Notes: generated by a model not told the origin, from the sequence alone. A DNA stretch of 62,517 nucleotides from Azospirillum brasilense (GCF_003349955.1 NZ_QLKQ01000044.1:1-62517); one strand, 5' to 3'; shown: positions 19,401 through 34,400, numbered from the stretch's first letter. Translations and numbers: made by a program.

Positions 19401-22400
19401 GATGGCGGCCCAGACGGTTTCCAGGAACAGCCGGAACTGGGGGTCCATCACCTCCGCCTCGGCCGGGGCGATGTTGAAGAACCGGGCGTCGAACCGGTCG
19501 GCGTCGGCCAGGAAGCCGCCCCACTTGACCCGCGTCTTGCCCGGCTCCCGGTGCGGATCGCCGTAGACCGCGCGCCAGTCCCAGCGATCCGCCGGCACTT
19601 CGGTGATCAGGTCGCGGTTGTTTTCCAGATGGTCCCAGAACTCCGTCAGATCGGCGGCGCCGGGCAGCTTGGCGCCGACGCCGATGATGGCGACGGCGGC
19701 GTCGTCCGTTTCGTCCGCTTCGTCCTCTGCGGCCGGTGCGGATTCGCGTGCCGCCGGACCGTCCGGCACGGCGGGTCGCGCCACGGGGGCCGTCACCGCC
19801 GGGGCGCTCATCGCCTCGGCCATGGTCTGGACCGGCGGCGGGTCGATGGCGGCGCGGTGGCGTTTCAGCAGGGCCGGGCGATGGTGGGCGATCAGATGGT
19901 CGGCCAGCGCCGCGAGATCGGGGATCTCGAAGAACAGGGTCGGCATCAGCATCAGCCCATAGGCCGTGTTCAGCGCGTTGGCCAGTTCGGTGAAGGTGAT
20001 GGAATCGAACCCGTAGTCGGACAGGTCCCGGTGAAGGGCGATCTTCGTCGCCGGGATGCGCTGCACCTCCGACACGATCCGCACCAGCTCCGCCGCGACG
20101 GCCTGGCGCAGCCTGTCCGGCGACGCCCGCCCGTCTCCGGCCCCGTCTCCGTTCCGGTCGTTGCCGGGTTCCGTCCGGGCGGCGGGGTAGCGGAAGGCCA
20201 GAAGGCCGCCGCGGATGCGGTCGGCGTCGCCGAACGCGACCAGAAGCCGGGTCCGCTCCTCAGCCAACGCCTGCTCCAGGGCGCGCAGGCCGTCGGCGGA
20301 GTCCATGGCGACCATGCCGGTGGCCTGGGCCATCAGCGCCTCGTTCGCCGCCCCCATCCTCATGCCCCCGTCGCGCCAGAGCGGCCAGTTGATGGAGACG
20401 GTCCGGCCGGACCGCTCGCCCCGGCGCACCCGCTCGTCGCGGTGCCCGGCGAAGGCGTCGAGGAAGGCGTTGGCGGCGGCATAGTCGGCCTGTCCGGGGT
20501 TGCCAAGCGCCCCGGCGATCGACGAGAACAGCACGAAATGGCGAAGCGGCAGCCCGGCCGTCGCCGCGTCCAGCGCCAGCGCGCCGGCCACCTTCGGGTG
20601 CAAGACATCCGCGGCCTGTTCGGCCGACTTGTTGACGATGTAGTCGTCCCGGATGACGCCGGCGCCGTGCAGGACGCCGTCCAGCCGGCCATGGGTCTCT
20701 CGGATCCGGCGCACGGCCTCCGCGGCAGCGGCGGGGTCGGCGATGTCGGCCGCCAGATGGACGATGTCGCCGCCCTGGCGCCGCAGGTCGTCGATGAACG
20801 CCTGCCCGGCCGCGTCGAGCGCGCTGCGTCCGGTCAGCACGACGCGGGCGCCGCGCGTCACGGCCAGATGGCGGGCGGCGGCCTTCCCGATGCCGCCCAG
20901 ACCGCCGGTGATCCAGACCACATCGCCGCGCCGGAAGGCGCCGGTGCCGGTCTCCGACGGCGGCACCTCGGCCAGAGTCCTTACGTGGCGCCGGCCGGAG
21001 GCGTCGTAGCGGATCTCGACATCGCCGGTGTCCGCGGCGATCTCCGCGGCCATGCACTCCACCAGACGGGCGGCGCCGGGGGCGTCGGTCGCGGCGTGCC
21101 GGACCGCCAGGGCGAGGAGCCTGGGCTGCTCCAGACGGGCCGTCTTGATGAGCCCGGCGAGGCCCGCGTGGCGCCACGCCCGGTCGTCGTCGGGGACCAG
21201 CAGGATCAGCGGCTGCCCACCGCCGCCCGGCCGCTTCAGCAGGCGCCGGCACAGCTCCAACGTCCGGTGAAAGGACCGCTCGATCCCGGCGGCGCCGTCG
21301 TCATCGTCGAGCACGAGAATGTCGCTGTCCGGCCAGCGCGACCGCAGCGCCGTATGCACCGCCGTCTGTCCGGGCGCCAGGACGAAGGCCGGGCTCGCCC
21401 CGGCAACCGGCACGGGCGCGGCCGGTACGGGGCGTTCCGTCCAGTCCGGTGCGGCCAGCACCAGCCGCGCCGGCGGCGCAGCGAAGCGCAGGGTGAACCG
21501 CTCCAGCGAGGCGACGGGCCGGCCGCCGTCGTCGTGCAGGGTGATGTCCAGGGTTTCCAGGCCTTGCGGGGTGCCGCCGGCCGGATCGGCGGAGCGGACA
21601 TGGACGTGCAGGCTGGTGGGCAGCGGGCGATGGAGGCGCAGCCGGTCGAGGCTGAACGGCATCGGCAGATCGGCGCCCGGCCGGCGGGTCAGGCACCAGA
21701 TCACCGCGGTCAGGATGGCGCCGTTGAGCAGGCTGGGGTGCAGCGCGTCGTCCGACCCGTCGAGGTGCAGCCCGACCGGCAGCGCGACCTGGGCCAGCGC
21801 CTCCCGGTCGTTGTGGTCGAGACGGGTGATGCACAGCAGCGATGGGCCGTGCGTGCCGCGCATGATCCGGTCGCAGTCCTCCCGCGTCAGCCAGGCCGTG
21901 CAGCGGTCCCGGATGGAGTCCAGGTCGGCATGCGGGTCGGCGTCGTGGGCGTCTCCGCCGGCCGGGCCGACGATCACGCGGCCCTGACAATGGACGGCAG
22001 GACGGTCGCCGCCATCCGCCGGAGCGCGCGCGGCGATGGCGAAGGTCGGGGCGTCCCCGGCGGGCTCCATCCGGGTCACCAGCGCGTCCCCGGCGGTGCG
22101 CACGAAGAACGGGTGGGGCCAGACGACGTTGGACAGCCCGGCGATCCGGATGCCCGCCCGCGCCGCCGCCGCCCGTGCGAGGTCCAGATAGACCGTGGCC
22201 GGCATCATGGCGCTGTGGTCGCGAAGGAAAGGCTCGGCTCCGCTGTATTCGGTCACGACCTCCACCGGCGCCTCGGACGGCGCGGCCGACGGCTTCGGCG
22301 CGGCGGCGCGGGACGCGAATCCGCGCAGCCGGACGCGGACCTCGCCGGCTCCGGTGCACAGGTCGATGTCCAGCTTTTGGACGCCCGCCGCGGACGGGCC

Positions 22401-25400
22401 GGAGGCCATGCGGATCGCCGCCCACATGGTGGCCTGACAGGGGCCGAGGATGTCCAGCGCGTCCAGGGTGAACGGCACCAGGGCCGGCCGCGCACCACCT
22501 CCGTCCCCGCCGCCGGCAAGGCCGAGCGCGACGGACGCCTGCAAGGCGCCGTCCAGCAGGGCAGGGTGCAGATCGTAGGCGTCGGCGGTGTCCGCGAGGG
22601 ACGGCGGCAGGGTCAGCTCCGCCAGCACCCGCTCCCCGGTCGCGTGGAGGCTGCCGATCACCCGCAGGGTCGGGCCATGGACGACGCCGGCCGCCTGGAG
22701 CGCGGCGTAGCAGGCCTCGGCGGGCAGCGCGGCGCCGGCCAGCTCGGCGCGCAGCGCGGCAAGGTCGATCCACCCCTCCGCGGAGACGGGCGCCCCGCTG
22801 GCCACGCCCTGGTGATGGAGCCGCGTTTCACCATCCGAGGAACGGCTGGTGACGCGGTAGGCCAGACCGTCGCCGGACGCGCGGTCGATGGCAATGGTCA
22901 GCTCCACCGGGGCGTCGGCCACCCCGACCGGGGCCGTCCAGACGATGTTGGACAGCCGGCGCGGGTGCCGGGGTGCCGCGTCGCCCATGGCGAAGCGGAC
23001 CGCCGCCTGCGCCATTTCCAGACACGCCACGCCGGGCAGCAGCCGGCGGCCCTGTACGACATGGTCGGCCAGGAAGAACTCGGCGCCGGTCAGGGTGGTC
23101 CGGAATTCCACCCGCGCCAGGGTCGAGTCGTTGCGGTGGACCAGCGGATGCAGAGCCGCCGACCCGAACCGCGGCAGCGGAGCGGCCGGTTTCCAGTAGC
23201 GTTCGCGGGCGAACGGATAGACCGGCAGATGGCATCGGCGCGGGCGGGCGGCGCGGGGCAGCCGGTTCCAGTCGATTTCCGCCCCCCTGGTCCAGCCGTC
23301 GGCCAGCGCGTCCAGGTCGCGGTTCGCCAGCCATTGCGGGACCTGGGCGGACAGCCCGGCGTCGCCCGCGGCCGGCCGGGGGCGCCCGTTCCTCCGTGGT
23401 TCCACCCGGCCGGCGGCGACGCGCGGAAGCGTCCCGCCCGCCCGCCGGAGCGCGTCGAGCGTGCGCGCCAGATCCGGCAGGTCACGGGCGACGAAGGCCA
23501 GGCGCTGTTCCAGGGCGGCCCGGCCGGTCTGCAACGTCCAGGCGATGTCGGCCAGCGTGACCGGTGTGACCGGTGCCGGCGAGTCGAGCAGGCGCCCGAC
23601 GAAGGCGTGGAGCCTCGCCGCCACCTCGTCCAGGCGCTCCTCGTCCTTGGCCGACAGGACGATCAGCTCCGGCTCGTCCGCCGCGGGGCGGAGGGCGGAA
23701 TCGTCGCCGACGAATTCCTCGACCACCATGTGCACGTTGGTGCCGCTGTGGCCGAAGGAACTGAGCGCCGCCATGCGCGGCCTGCCGTCCCGGCGCGGCC
23801 AGTCCGGCAGGCCGGTGTTGGGGCGGAAGGCTGAATTGTCGAAGTCGATCAGCGGGTTGATGCGCCGGAAGTTGCGCATCGGCGCCACCTGCCCGTGCTT
23901 CAGGCACAGCAGGACATGGATCAGCCCGGCCACCCCGGACGCGCCGGCGGTGTGGCCGATGTGGGTCTTGGCGCTGCCGATGGCGCAAAAGCCGGTCTTG
24001 GGCGTGAAATGGCGGAACGCCTGGATCAGCGCGTTGGCCTCCACCGGGTCTCCCAGCTTGGTGCCGGTGCCGTGGGCCTCGACATAGGTGATGCGTTCCG
24101 GGTCGATGCCGAACCGTTCGTAGACATCGACGATCAGTTGCCGCTGGGCGATGCCGCTGGGGGCCGTGATGCCGTTGCTGGCGCCGTCCTGGTTGAAGCC
24201 GGAGGCGCGGATCACGCCGTAGATGGAATCTCCGTCGGCCAGCGCGTCTTCCAGCCGCTTCATGGCGACCATCCCCACACCTTCCGACATCACCATGCCG
24301 TCGGCGTCGGCGTCGAACGCGCGGCAGCGGCCGTCGTGGCTGAGCATGTCGGTCTGCGACAGGCCGACCAGGATGGTATCGCCCATCACGGCGAAGGCGC
24401 CGCCGGACAGCACCAGATCGGTTTCGCCGTTGCGCAGGCTCTCGCAGGCGAGATGCAGCGCCACCGCCGAGGAGGAGCATCCGGTGTTGACGGCGAGGGC
24501 CGGTCCCTTGAGGTTCAGGAAATAGGACAGGCGGGACGCCACGATGGCGTCGGACGCGCCGGTGAAGCTTTCATGCACGTAGGCGCTCGGCTCGCAGCCG
24601 ACATAGATGCCGGTCCGGCTTTCCGCCAGGGAACGGGGGTTGCAGCCGGCGTCCTCAAGCGCCCGCCACGCTTCCAGCAGGATCAGCCGCTGGTGCGGAT
24701 TCATCGACACCGCTTCGCGCGGCGAAAGGCTGAAGAACAGCGGATCGAAGCAATCGCGGGTTTCCAGCACGCCGCCGCGCCGGCAATAGCTCTTGCCCGG
24801 CTGCTTGTCGGTGCTGATGTTCTGCGGGTCCAGATAGTGGGCCGGCAGATCCACGATGGGATCGACGCCGTCGATGATGTTGCGCCAGAAGCCGTCCACG
24901 TCGGCGGCGCCGGGGAACTGCCCGGACATGCCGATGATGGCGATGCCCCGGGTCCCGGACCGGCCGGCGGCCGCTGGCGGAGGTTCGGAAATCCGGTCGG
25001 CGCTGTGGATGGCGGCGGCCATCGCTTTAGGCGACGGTGGCTGAGGCAGAAGGGCGCGCGCCGCCTGCGGATGAGCCTCGACGATGTGGGCGGTCAGCCG
25101 GGCGGCGGTGGTGTGATCGAACAGGATCGTGGTGTTGAGCTTCACCCCCAGCGCGCTGTTCACCTGCTGTATGAAGCCGACCCCCAGAATGGAATCCACG
25201 CCGTAGTCGGAGAAGGGAACGTCCAGCTCGATCGCGTCGCGGCCGATTCCCAGCGCGTCGGCAAGGCTGTCGAGGATCGCGGTCTGGACAAGCTCGGTGG
25301 GGTCGGCGTCGGGAACGTTCATCGTGGGGACCAGAGGTTCCGGGATCGCGGGAACCGGTGCCGGCGATACGGGTGGAGGGACGGCAGCCGGGGCGGCGGG

Positions 25401-28400
25401 GCGGATGGCGGCGGCGCTCTGGCGGATCACCCCGTCGCTTTCCGCGACGATGATCTGCTGGCCCAGCCCGTGATCGGCCGCCGCCGGGTGGAGCACGCTG
25501 CGGAAGCCTTCCTGAAGCAGCAGGTCGCGCCACGCGTCGGGGTACAGGCCGGGGCTGCCGGGAATGCGCCAGTGCTCGTCCTCGGCCAGCGACCAGCCGT
25601 CGATCAGGCCGAACAGGGCGGAGGCGAAGACGGTCTTGTCGCTGATCTCGTTCAGCACCGCGATGCCGTGGGCGCGCAGGGCGGTCTTCACGGTGCGCGT
25701 GGTGCTGCGCATGTTGCGCGTGGCGTGCAGCACGTTCGTGGCGATGACGATGTCGTGGCCGCCGATCGCGATGCCCTGGGGCTCCAGAGGCTCCTCGGCG
25801 TTCACGATGCGGTAGGTCAGGAAGGGGTAGCGGTCGCCGTAGCGCACCCGCGCGTGGCGGAGGAAGGACTGCGACAGGTCGGTGTAGCAGTACTCCGCCA
25901 CCGCGTGCCGCCAGGGCTCCAGCGCGGCCAGGACCGTGGTGGAGGTGCCGCCGGTGCCGGCGCCGATCTCCAGGATGCGGATGCGGGCCGCGGGATCCTC
26001 GCGCAGGCGGTTCCGGATGTAGGTCACGGCGACGCCGGCCACGACGTCGTTGAAATGGTCGCAGACGCGGTTGTTGCGGTACAGGCCGGCGATCTTGTCC
26101 ATGGCCCCGTTGGGGAACAGGATGTCGGTGACGAGCGTCCGGCCGTGCAGGACGTCGGGCAGTTGCGTCAGGCAATCGTCGATCAGCACCGCCAGCGTGC
26201 GGGTTTCCGGTTCCTCCAGGAAGCGCGGCTTCTCCTCCCGCCATTGCCGCCACACGGCGTCGCGGCCGAGCGCGGCGCCGGCCGGACCGATGGCCGGCGT
26301 TTCGCCGGGCCGATCCAGCAAGCCGCGGTCGAAAAGGATGTTGAGCGCCTCCCGCCACCAGCGTTCGAACTTCGGCAGGATGCCGGATCGGCGGCGCAGC
26401 GCGTCGGCGTCGAACGGCCCGTCGGCGGCCAGCAGGCCAAGCTGCCGCATCTCCACCAGCAGCAGGCGGGCGATCCAGTCCTCCAGCCGGCGGGTGCTGG
26501 GGTTGGGCGCCGGGGCGGCCTGTTCGGGGCGCCAGGCGGCCAGCGCCGTCGCGAAGGAGGCGCCGGTCGCCGGCAGGCAGCGCGTCCGGTCGCCGGGGGC
26601 GTAGGTCTCGATCCATTCCGGCTGCCGGGTGCGCGTCACCGCAAGCTGCGCCAGCGGCATGGCGAGCAGCCGGCCGATGGCATCCAGGCCGCCGGCCGGG
26701 TCCAGGGGCTCCACGCCGCGGGACCCGACCAGCCCCTTGACGGCGCCGGTCACCCTGGCGCCGCCGCCGACGTCCCAATAGCCCCAGTTGATGACGCGGG
26801 CGGGCACGATCCCGTCGCGGGCGAAGCGGCGCGCCAGCGCGTCGCAGGCGGTGCTGGCCGCCGCGTAGGCCGCCATGCCGCCGGGCCGGGCGAACGCCGC
26901 CATGGAGGAGAAGAACAGCACGAAATCCAGCGGGTCGTTCCGGAAGTGGCGGGCCGTACGCACCGCGACGTCGAGCTTGGTGGACAGGATGTCGCGGAAC
27001 AGCGCTTCCGGCATCCGGGCGAGGCTCTTGTCGTAATCGCCGAGCGTGGAGACGACGATGCCGTTGACCGCGCCGACGGTCCGCCGGATGCGCTCCGCCG
27101 CGTCGGCCATGGCCCGGTCGTCGCGGGCGTCGGCCTGGATGTAGAGCGGCGCCGCGCCGTGCCGGGCCGCGGCGTCCAGTTTCGCCTGCACGGCGGCGTC
27201 GAGCGGCGAGCGGCCGAGCCAGACCACACGGGCGCCATGGTCGCGGAGGGCGGCGTGCGACCAGATCGCGCCCAGCCCGCCGGCGCCGCCGATCACGACA
27301 TAGACGCCGCTCCGGCGTCCCATCGCCGCGTCCGTTCCGGCGTCGCGCGACAGGTCCAGCGCCACGAGGCTCTGCTTCAGCCATTCACGGCCGCGCCACG
27401 CGCAGCTTTCGCCCTGCGGCTGCGGTGGCAGCGACCACAGGCCGGGCAGGGGCCAGCGGGCATCGGCCGCGACGTCCAGCGCCCGGACCCGCCAGCCCGG
27501 ATATTCCCGCGCCAGACTGCCGAGCAGGCCATGCACGGCGGCGTGGACGGCGTCGGCCGGTTCGCCGTCGCTGACGGCGAGGGTCTGGGTGGTGATGCCG
27601 GTCAGGCCGAAGGGCCGGTCGCCGTAGCCCTCGGCGAGCAGCGCCTTGATGAGGCGGAACACCTGCACGACGCCGCCGTCCTGGGCGGCGAGGACGGCCT
27701 CGCCGGCCGCGTCCCGGACCGGCACCGCGGGGGCGAACCAGACGATGTGGTCGAGGGGACCGGCCGCGCGCAGGCGGTGCGCGATGTCCGCGACCTCCGC
27801 CCCCGCCGCGAGGTCGATGTCCACGGCGGCAAGGCCGTCGCGCAGGGCGGCCTTCTGCGCGCAGGACCCGCCGATGATGGCGACGCGGGCGCCGCTCGGC
27901 AGGAACGGCCGTTCGGCCGGTGCGACGGCATCCCAGACCGGCCGCATCAGGATGGTCTCGGCGAGTTCGCCGCGCGACGCGGCGGGCGCCTCCGCAACGG
28001 CCGGCGCGGCGGCCGGCGCGGTGGCGGTGTCGGCGGTGTCCCACCAGATCCGCTGCCGGGCGAACGGGTAGGTCGGCAGCGGCACGCGTCGCGGCTTTTC
28101 ACCGGGGTACAGCCGGCTCCAGTCCACCGGCACGCCCTTCGTCCACTCCTCCAGCAGCGCCTCGTAGCGGTGGCCGGCCATCCAGGCGTCGGCCTGCGCG
28201 CGGAACGCCGGGTCGGCGGCGCGGGCGAGCAGCTCGTCGCGGTTGCGCCGGATGCGGCCCCGGTGCAGGCCGTCGCGCGGGGCGGCGGGATCGAGCAGAC
28301 GGGCGAGCGTGGCCCGCAGCTCCTCCAGCGACGACACGACGAAGCCCAGCCGCTCCTCGAACGCCTCGCGGCCGACCTGAAGGGTGTGGGCGATGTCGTG

Positions 28401-31400
28401 CAGCGACGGTGCGCCGTCCGCGTGCGTGGCGGCGAGGAAGGCGTGCAGGTTCACGATGACCTGCCGCAGCCGCTCCTCCGTCCGGGCGGACAGCAGGATG
28501 ACGGCGGGGCCGGCGTCCCCGGCGGACCGGCGGGGCGCCGCCGGGGCGTCCGGCGGGATGTACTCCTCGATCAGCGCATGGGCGTTGGAGCCGCCGGCGC
28601 CGAAGGACGACAGGCCGGCGCGGCGGGGGATGTCCCGCAGCTGACCGTCGACGGCATGGCGCTGGCGCGTCCAAGGGGACAGCGTCTGGGGCACGGCGAA
28701 GGGCGTGGCGGCGAAGTCGATGTTCGGGTTGGTCTCCCGCGCGTGCAGGCTGGGCGCGATCTGGCCGTGCCGCATCTGAAGCAGGATCTTGGTCAGGCCG
28801 GCGATGCCCGCGGCGGCCTCCAGATGGCCGATGTTCGACTTCACCGAACCCAGAACGCAGAAGCCGGCCTCCGCCGTGTCGTGCCGGAAGGCTTCCGTCA
28901 GGCCCGTCACCTCGATCGGGTCGCCCAGTTCGGTGCCGGTGCCGTGCGCCTCGACATAGCCGACGGTGCGGGCGTCGACGCCGGCGCGCCGCAGGCAATC
29001 GCGGATCACCTCGGCCTGGGCCGCCGGGTTGGGCACGGTGTAGCCGTTGGTCTTGCCGCCGTGATTCACGGCGGTGCCCAGGATGACGCCGTGGATCGGG
29101 TCGCCGTCGCGGACCGCCTGCGACAGCCGCTTCAGCAGGACGACGCCGACGCCTTCGCCGGGCACGAACCCGTTGGCGCCGCGCCCGAAGCTGCGGCAGC
29201 GCCCGTCGCGCGACAGCATGTAGGCCGAACACAGCCCGACATAGCCCGACGGGTGCAGGTACAGGTTGACCCCGCCGGCCAGCGCCATGTCGCAATCGCC
29301 GTGGCGGATGTGCTGGCACGCCTCATGGATCGCGGTGAGCGATGCGGAGCACATCGTGTCCACCGGCATGCTCGGGCCGCCCAGGTTCAGGCAATAGGAC
29401 ACCCGGTTGGCGATGGAGCTGAAGGAGGTGTGCGGGAACACCACCTGCCCCCGCCGCCGAAGCTCCGGCCCGTACAGGTCGAACCCGGTCTTGGTGACGC
29501 CGGCGAAGACGCCGACGCGGCGCCCGGCCCCGTCGCGCAGGGCGTCGCGGGTGTAGCCGGCGCTCTCCAGCGCTTCCCACGCGCATTGCAGGAACAGACG
29601 CTCCTGCGGGTCGATGGCGCGGGCTTCGCGCGGGGCGATGTTGAAGAACAGCGGATCGAAGTCGGCGAAACCGTCCAGGAACGCGCCCCACTTGGCGTAG
29701 GACTTGCCCTCCGCGACCGCCTTGGCCGCGTCGGGTTCGAAAAAGCCGTCCAGGGGCCAGCGGTCGGCCGGGATCTCCCCGACGCAGTCCCTGCCGTCGC
29801 GCAGGTTGGCCCAGAAGGCCTCCAGCGTGTCGGCCTGCGGGTAGCGGCCGCTGAGGCCGATGACGGCGATGGGGTCGCGCGTGTCGCGGGCCGGCGTCGG
29901 CAGCGGGGTTGGCAGTGGGGTTGGTGGTGGCGCCGCAACGGCCTCCTGCCCGGTCCAGCGGCGGCAGGCGGCGGCGTGGTTGACGGCGAGGTGGCCGGCC
30001 AGAGCGTCCAGCGTCGGGTACTGGAACAGCAGGGTGCGGGAAATGGGGCCAAAGACGTCGCCCAGCTTGCGGTTCATCTGGGTCACCGCGATGGAGTCCA
30101 CCCCGTAGCCTTCAAGCGGCTCGCTGGACTGGATGCGGTCTTCCGGCAGCCGGACGGTTTCGGCGAGCAGGCGCTTGAGCCGGTCCGCGGTGTGCCGCCG
30201 CAGGGTGCCGGCGTCCGGGGCATCTCCATCCGGGGTGCCATCCGGGGCGGCTGCGGTCGCCGCCGGCGCGGAGCCCGGCGCCATCAGGCGCGCGATGGCG
30301 CCGGGCGCGCCCGCCAGCACCAGGGTCTGGTTGTGACCGGCGGCGAGCGCGCGGGAGAAGGCCGTCAGCCCGTCCGCGGTCGCCAGGGGCGCCAGCCCCA
30401 GATCGCGCATCGCCTGTTCGGCGGCGGCGTCCGGGCGCATGCCGCCGTCGCTCCACAGCGGCCAATCGATGGCCAGGGTGTGGCCGTGGCGGCGCCTCAG
30501 CGACACCTGCTCGTTGCGATAGCGGGCGAACACGTCGAGAAAGCCGTTGGCGGCGCTGTAGTCGGCCTGCCCCGCGCTGCCCAGGACCGCCGCGGCCGAC
30601 GAGAACAGCACCATGAAGTCGAGGTCGAGGTCGCGGGTGGCGTGATCCAGGTTGATCAGCCCGCCGACCTTGGCGCCAAGCACCTCCCGGACGTCGCCGG
30701 CCGTCTTTTTCAGCAGGAAATTGTCGCGGGTGACGCCCGCGGCGTGGAGGACGCCGTCGATCCGGCCCCACCGCCGCACCATGTCGGCGACCTGGGCGTC
30801 GACGTCGGCCCTTCGGCCGATGTCGAGCTGCCGGACATCCACCGTGGCGCCGGCCGCGCGCAACGCCGCGATGTCGGCCTGCCGCGCCGGGGTCGGAAGG
30901 GAACGGCCGACCAGGATCAGCGTCGGCGCCGTGACCCGCCGGACGATGTCCCTGGCGAAGATCAGGCCGAGCCCGCCGGTGCCGCCGGTGATCAGATAGA
31001 CGCCACGCTCCTTCCAGGGCGGCGCCGCAAGGCCCGCCTGCGGGGGCAGGGGCGCCCAGTCGGCGACCGTCCGGCTCCCGGTGCGGTAGTTTATGTCGAG
31101 AAGGCCGGCGGCGCCGCGGTTCTCCTCGATCTTCTCCGCCAGGGACAGGGTGGTTTCGTCCGGGCCGACGGCGATGAGCTGCGCGGTCAGCCGCGGGTTT
31201 TCCCGTTGCGCCGACTTCAGCCAGCCGGACAGGCCGGCGTAGAGCCTGTGCATGCACTGGTCGACATGGACGAGCTGGAGCAGCGTGCGCCGCCCGGTGT
31301 CGGCGACCAGCGGGCGGACGATGTCCAGCAGCCCCACGCAGGCGGCCAGGAAGCGGTCGGGCACCTCGGCGCCGGGCGGCTGCAGCAGGGTCACGGCGCA

Positions 31401-34400
31401 GCCGGGCAGGCGCCCGGCCAGACCGTCGCCCACGCCGGACGGCAGCCCGCACAGCACGACCACGCGCCGGTCGTAGGCGGGGGCCGGGGCGGTCCGATCG
31501 GCCGGCTGCGGCCGCCACACCGGGTGGGCGAGCCAGACCGCGTCCGCCGGCGCGGGCGCGCCGCCGGTCATGACGGCCGGCGCCGCGGCGGCGCCCGGCA
31601 TTCCGTCGATCCAGTGCCGCTCCTCGGCGAACGGATAGGTCGGCAGGCTGACGCGGCGCGGGCTGGTTCCGGCGTGCAGCCGCGCCCAATCGACCGCCAT
31701 GCCGTCGACCCAGGCGCGCGCCACCCGGTCCAGCCGGCCGCGCGCCAGCCATTGTCCCACCAGCGCGTCGGCGTCCTCCCGTTCGTCGGCGATCAGCGCG
31801 CCGAGGCCGCCGGTGCCGGCGACACCCTCCCAGCAGCCGTCGAAGGTGGTCGCCCCGGCGGCGTAGCGTTCCAGCTTGCTCGCCAGTTCCGCGACGGAGG
31901 CGGCGCGCAGCGCAAGCCGGTGGGCAAAGGCCCGGCGCCCGCGCTGGAGCGTGAAGGCCAGATCGCGCAGATCGATGGCGGCGGCCTCGGGCTCGGTCGC
32001 CAGGAAGGCCAGCAGGCGGGCGGCGCCGGCCTTCAACCGGTCCGCCGTCCGGGCCGAGAGGACAATGAGCTGGTCGGCCGGACCCTGCGCGGTCGGCGGG
32101 GTCGGTGGAGCGGCCGGCCGGTGCTCCTCCAGGATCGCGTGCGCGTTGGTGCCGCCGATGCCGAAGGAGCTGAGGCCGGCGCGTCGGGGGCCGTCCGCCG
32201 CCGGCCAGGGGGTCAGCCGGTCGACGACGCGGAAGGCGGACGTCTCGAACGCGATCTCCGGGTTGGGCCGGGTGAAGTTGATGGACGGCGGAATCTCGCC
32301 GTGCTTCAGGCAGAGCGCGACCTTGACCAGCCCGGCCAGCCCCGCCGCGGAATCGAGGTGGCCGATGTTGGGCTTGACCGAGCCGATGCCGCAGAACTGA
32401 CGGCGGTCGGTGTGGCGGCGGTAGACCTCGGCCAGCGCCATGACCTCGACCGGGTCGCCCAGACGGGTGCCGGTGCCGTGGGCCTCCACATAGCCGATGG
32501 TCGCGGGATCCACGCCGGCGGCGTCCAGCGCCTTCTGGATGACCTCGGCCTGACCGCGGACGCTGGGGGCGTAGAAGCCCGCCTTGTCCGCCCCGTCGTT
32601 GTTGACGGCGACGCTGCGCACCAGGGCGTAGATGTGGTCGCCGTCGGCGATGGCGTCGCGCGCGCGCTTGACCATCACCACCGCCGCGCCCTCGCCGCCG
32701 GCAAGCCCGTCCGCGTCGGCGTCGAAGGCCCGGCAGAGGCCGTCGCTGGACAGGTTCATGCCGGGCAGGTGCAGGTGCCCCGCGCCCGGAATCGGGAACA
32801 GTGTCGCCGCCCCGACCAGGGCGCACCGCGCCTCCCCGGACTTCAGCGCCTGGGCCGCCAGATAAAGACCGACGAGTGACGAGGAACAGTTGGTGTGGAC
32901 GGCCAGACTCGGCCCGGTCAGGCCCAGCTGGTAGGACACCATGGTCGGAATCGTGCCGCCCTGACCGGCGATCCAGGACGCGTAGGCGTCGCCGGGCTCG
33001 ACCGCGCCCGAACTGTGCAGCAGCGTCTTGTAGAAGCCGTTGCTGGCGGACATGAACACCGCGGTGTCCGGGATGTCCTCCGGAACGTATCCGGCGTCCT
33101 CGATGGCCTGCCACGCGTGCTGCAGCAGGACCCGGAACTGCGGATCCATGAACAGGGCGTTCTTGGCGGAGATGTTGAAGAAGCCGGCGTCGAAGCGGTC
33201 GCGCCCCTCCATGCAATACTGCACCGGGACGAAGTTCGGATCATCGACGACGTGGTCGGGGACGCCGGCCTCGCGCAGCGCCTCGCGCGACAACCGCGTC
33301 GCGCAGTTCCGGCCGGCCCGCAGATTGCGCCAGAACTCCGCGGGCGTTTTCGCCCCCGGCAGGCCGCAGGCGATGCCGACGATGGCGAGGCTGTCGTCGG
33401 CATCGCCACGCTGGGGGGCGGGCCTTGCCGCCGCGGTGGACGCCGCCGGGATGGGAGCTTGCGTCGGCGGCGCGCTTTCGGCCAAACCCTTTTCAGCCAG
33501 ACCCTTTTCAGCCAGGAACCGGCCGATGCCGCGGATGGTCGCGTGCCGGAACAGATCGGCGGCGCGGAAGTCCACGCCGAACGTTCCGGCGATGCGCCGG
33601 GCGAGCATCACGGCGGACACGGAATCGCCGCCGACCTCGAAGAAGCCGTCGGTGGTGCCGACCGTGTCGAGCCTCAGCAGCTCCCGCCACAGCCCCTGCA
33701 CGGTGCGCTCGATGTCGGTCGCCGGTGCGCGCCGTTCCTCGCGCCGGACGTTCGGGACGCGCTGGCTGAGCGTCTTGCGGTCGATCTTGCCGTTGGCGGT
33801 CAGCGGCAACGCGTCGAGCACCTCGGACAGCGCCGGCACCATGTAGTCCGGCAGCCAGTCCGCCAGATGGCGGGCAAGCTCCGCGTGGGTCGGCGCCGGG
33901 GAACGGCCGGGCTCCTTCAGGACGCAATAGGCGACCAGCTGCGCGCCGCCGCTCTGTTCGCGGGCGACGACGACGCTCTGCCGGATGGCCGGATGCTGGT
34001 CCAGCCGGCTTTCGATCTCGCCCGGTTCGATGCGGTGCCCGCGGATCTTGACCTGATGGTCGAGCCGGCCGAGATGCTCCAGCACGCCGTCGTCGCGCCA
34101 GCGCGCGAGGTCACCGGTTCGGTACAGCCGCTCGCCCGGCCGGAACGGGTTGTCGATGAAGCGCTCGGCGGTGAGGTCCGGCCGGTTCCAGTAGCCGCGC
34201 GCCAGACCGGCCCCGCCGATGCACAGTTCGCCGGGCAGCCCGATGGGCGCCTGACGGCCGCAGGCGTCGAGGATGTGCACCTGCGTGTTGGCGATCGGGG
34301 TGCCGATGGTCGCCTCCGCGCCGATGGGCGCCAGGGTGGACCAGATCGTCGTCTCGGTCGGGCCGTACAGGTTCCAGGCCGGCGCGCCGGTCGCCGCGAT

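Noticed and set aside
23895..32879. Long plus-strand open frame opposite PKS B (about 2990 codons), and similar ones at 14754-23834 and 34731-39902
   Set aside because: Low-complexity antisense shadows of PKS B in the same GC-driven frame register.
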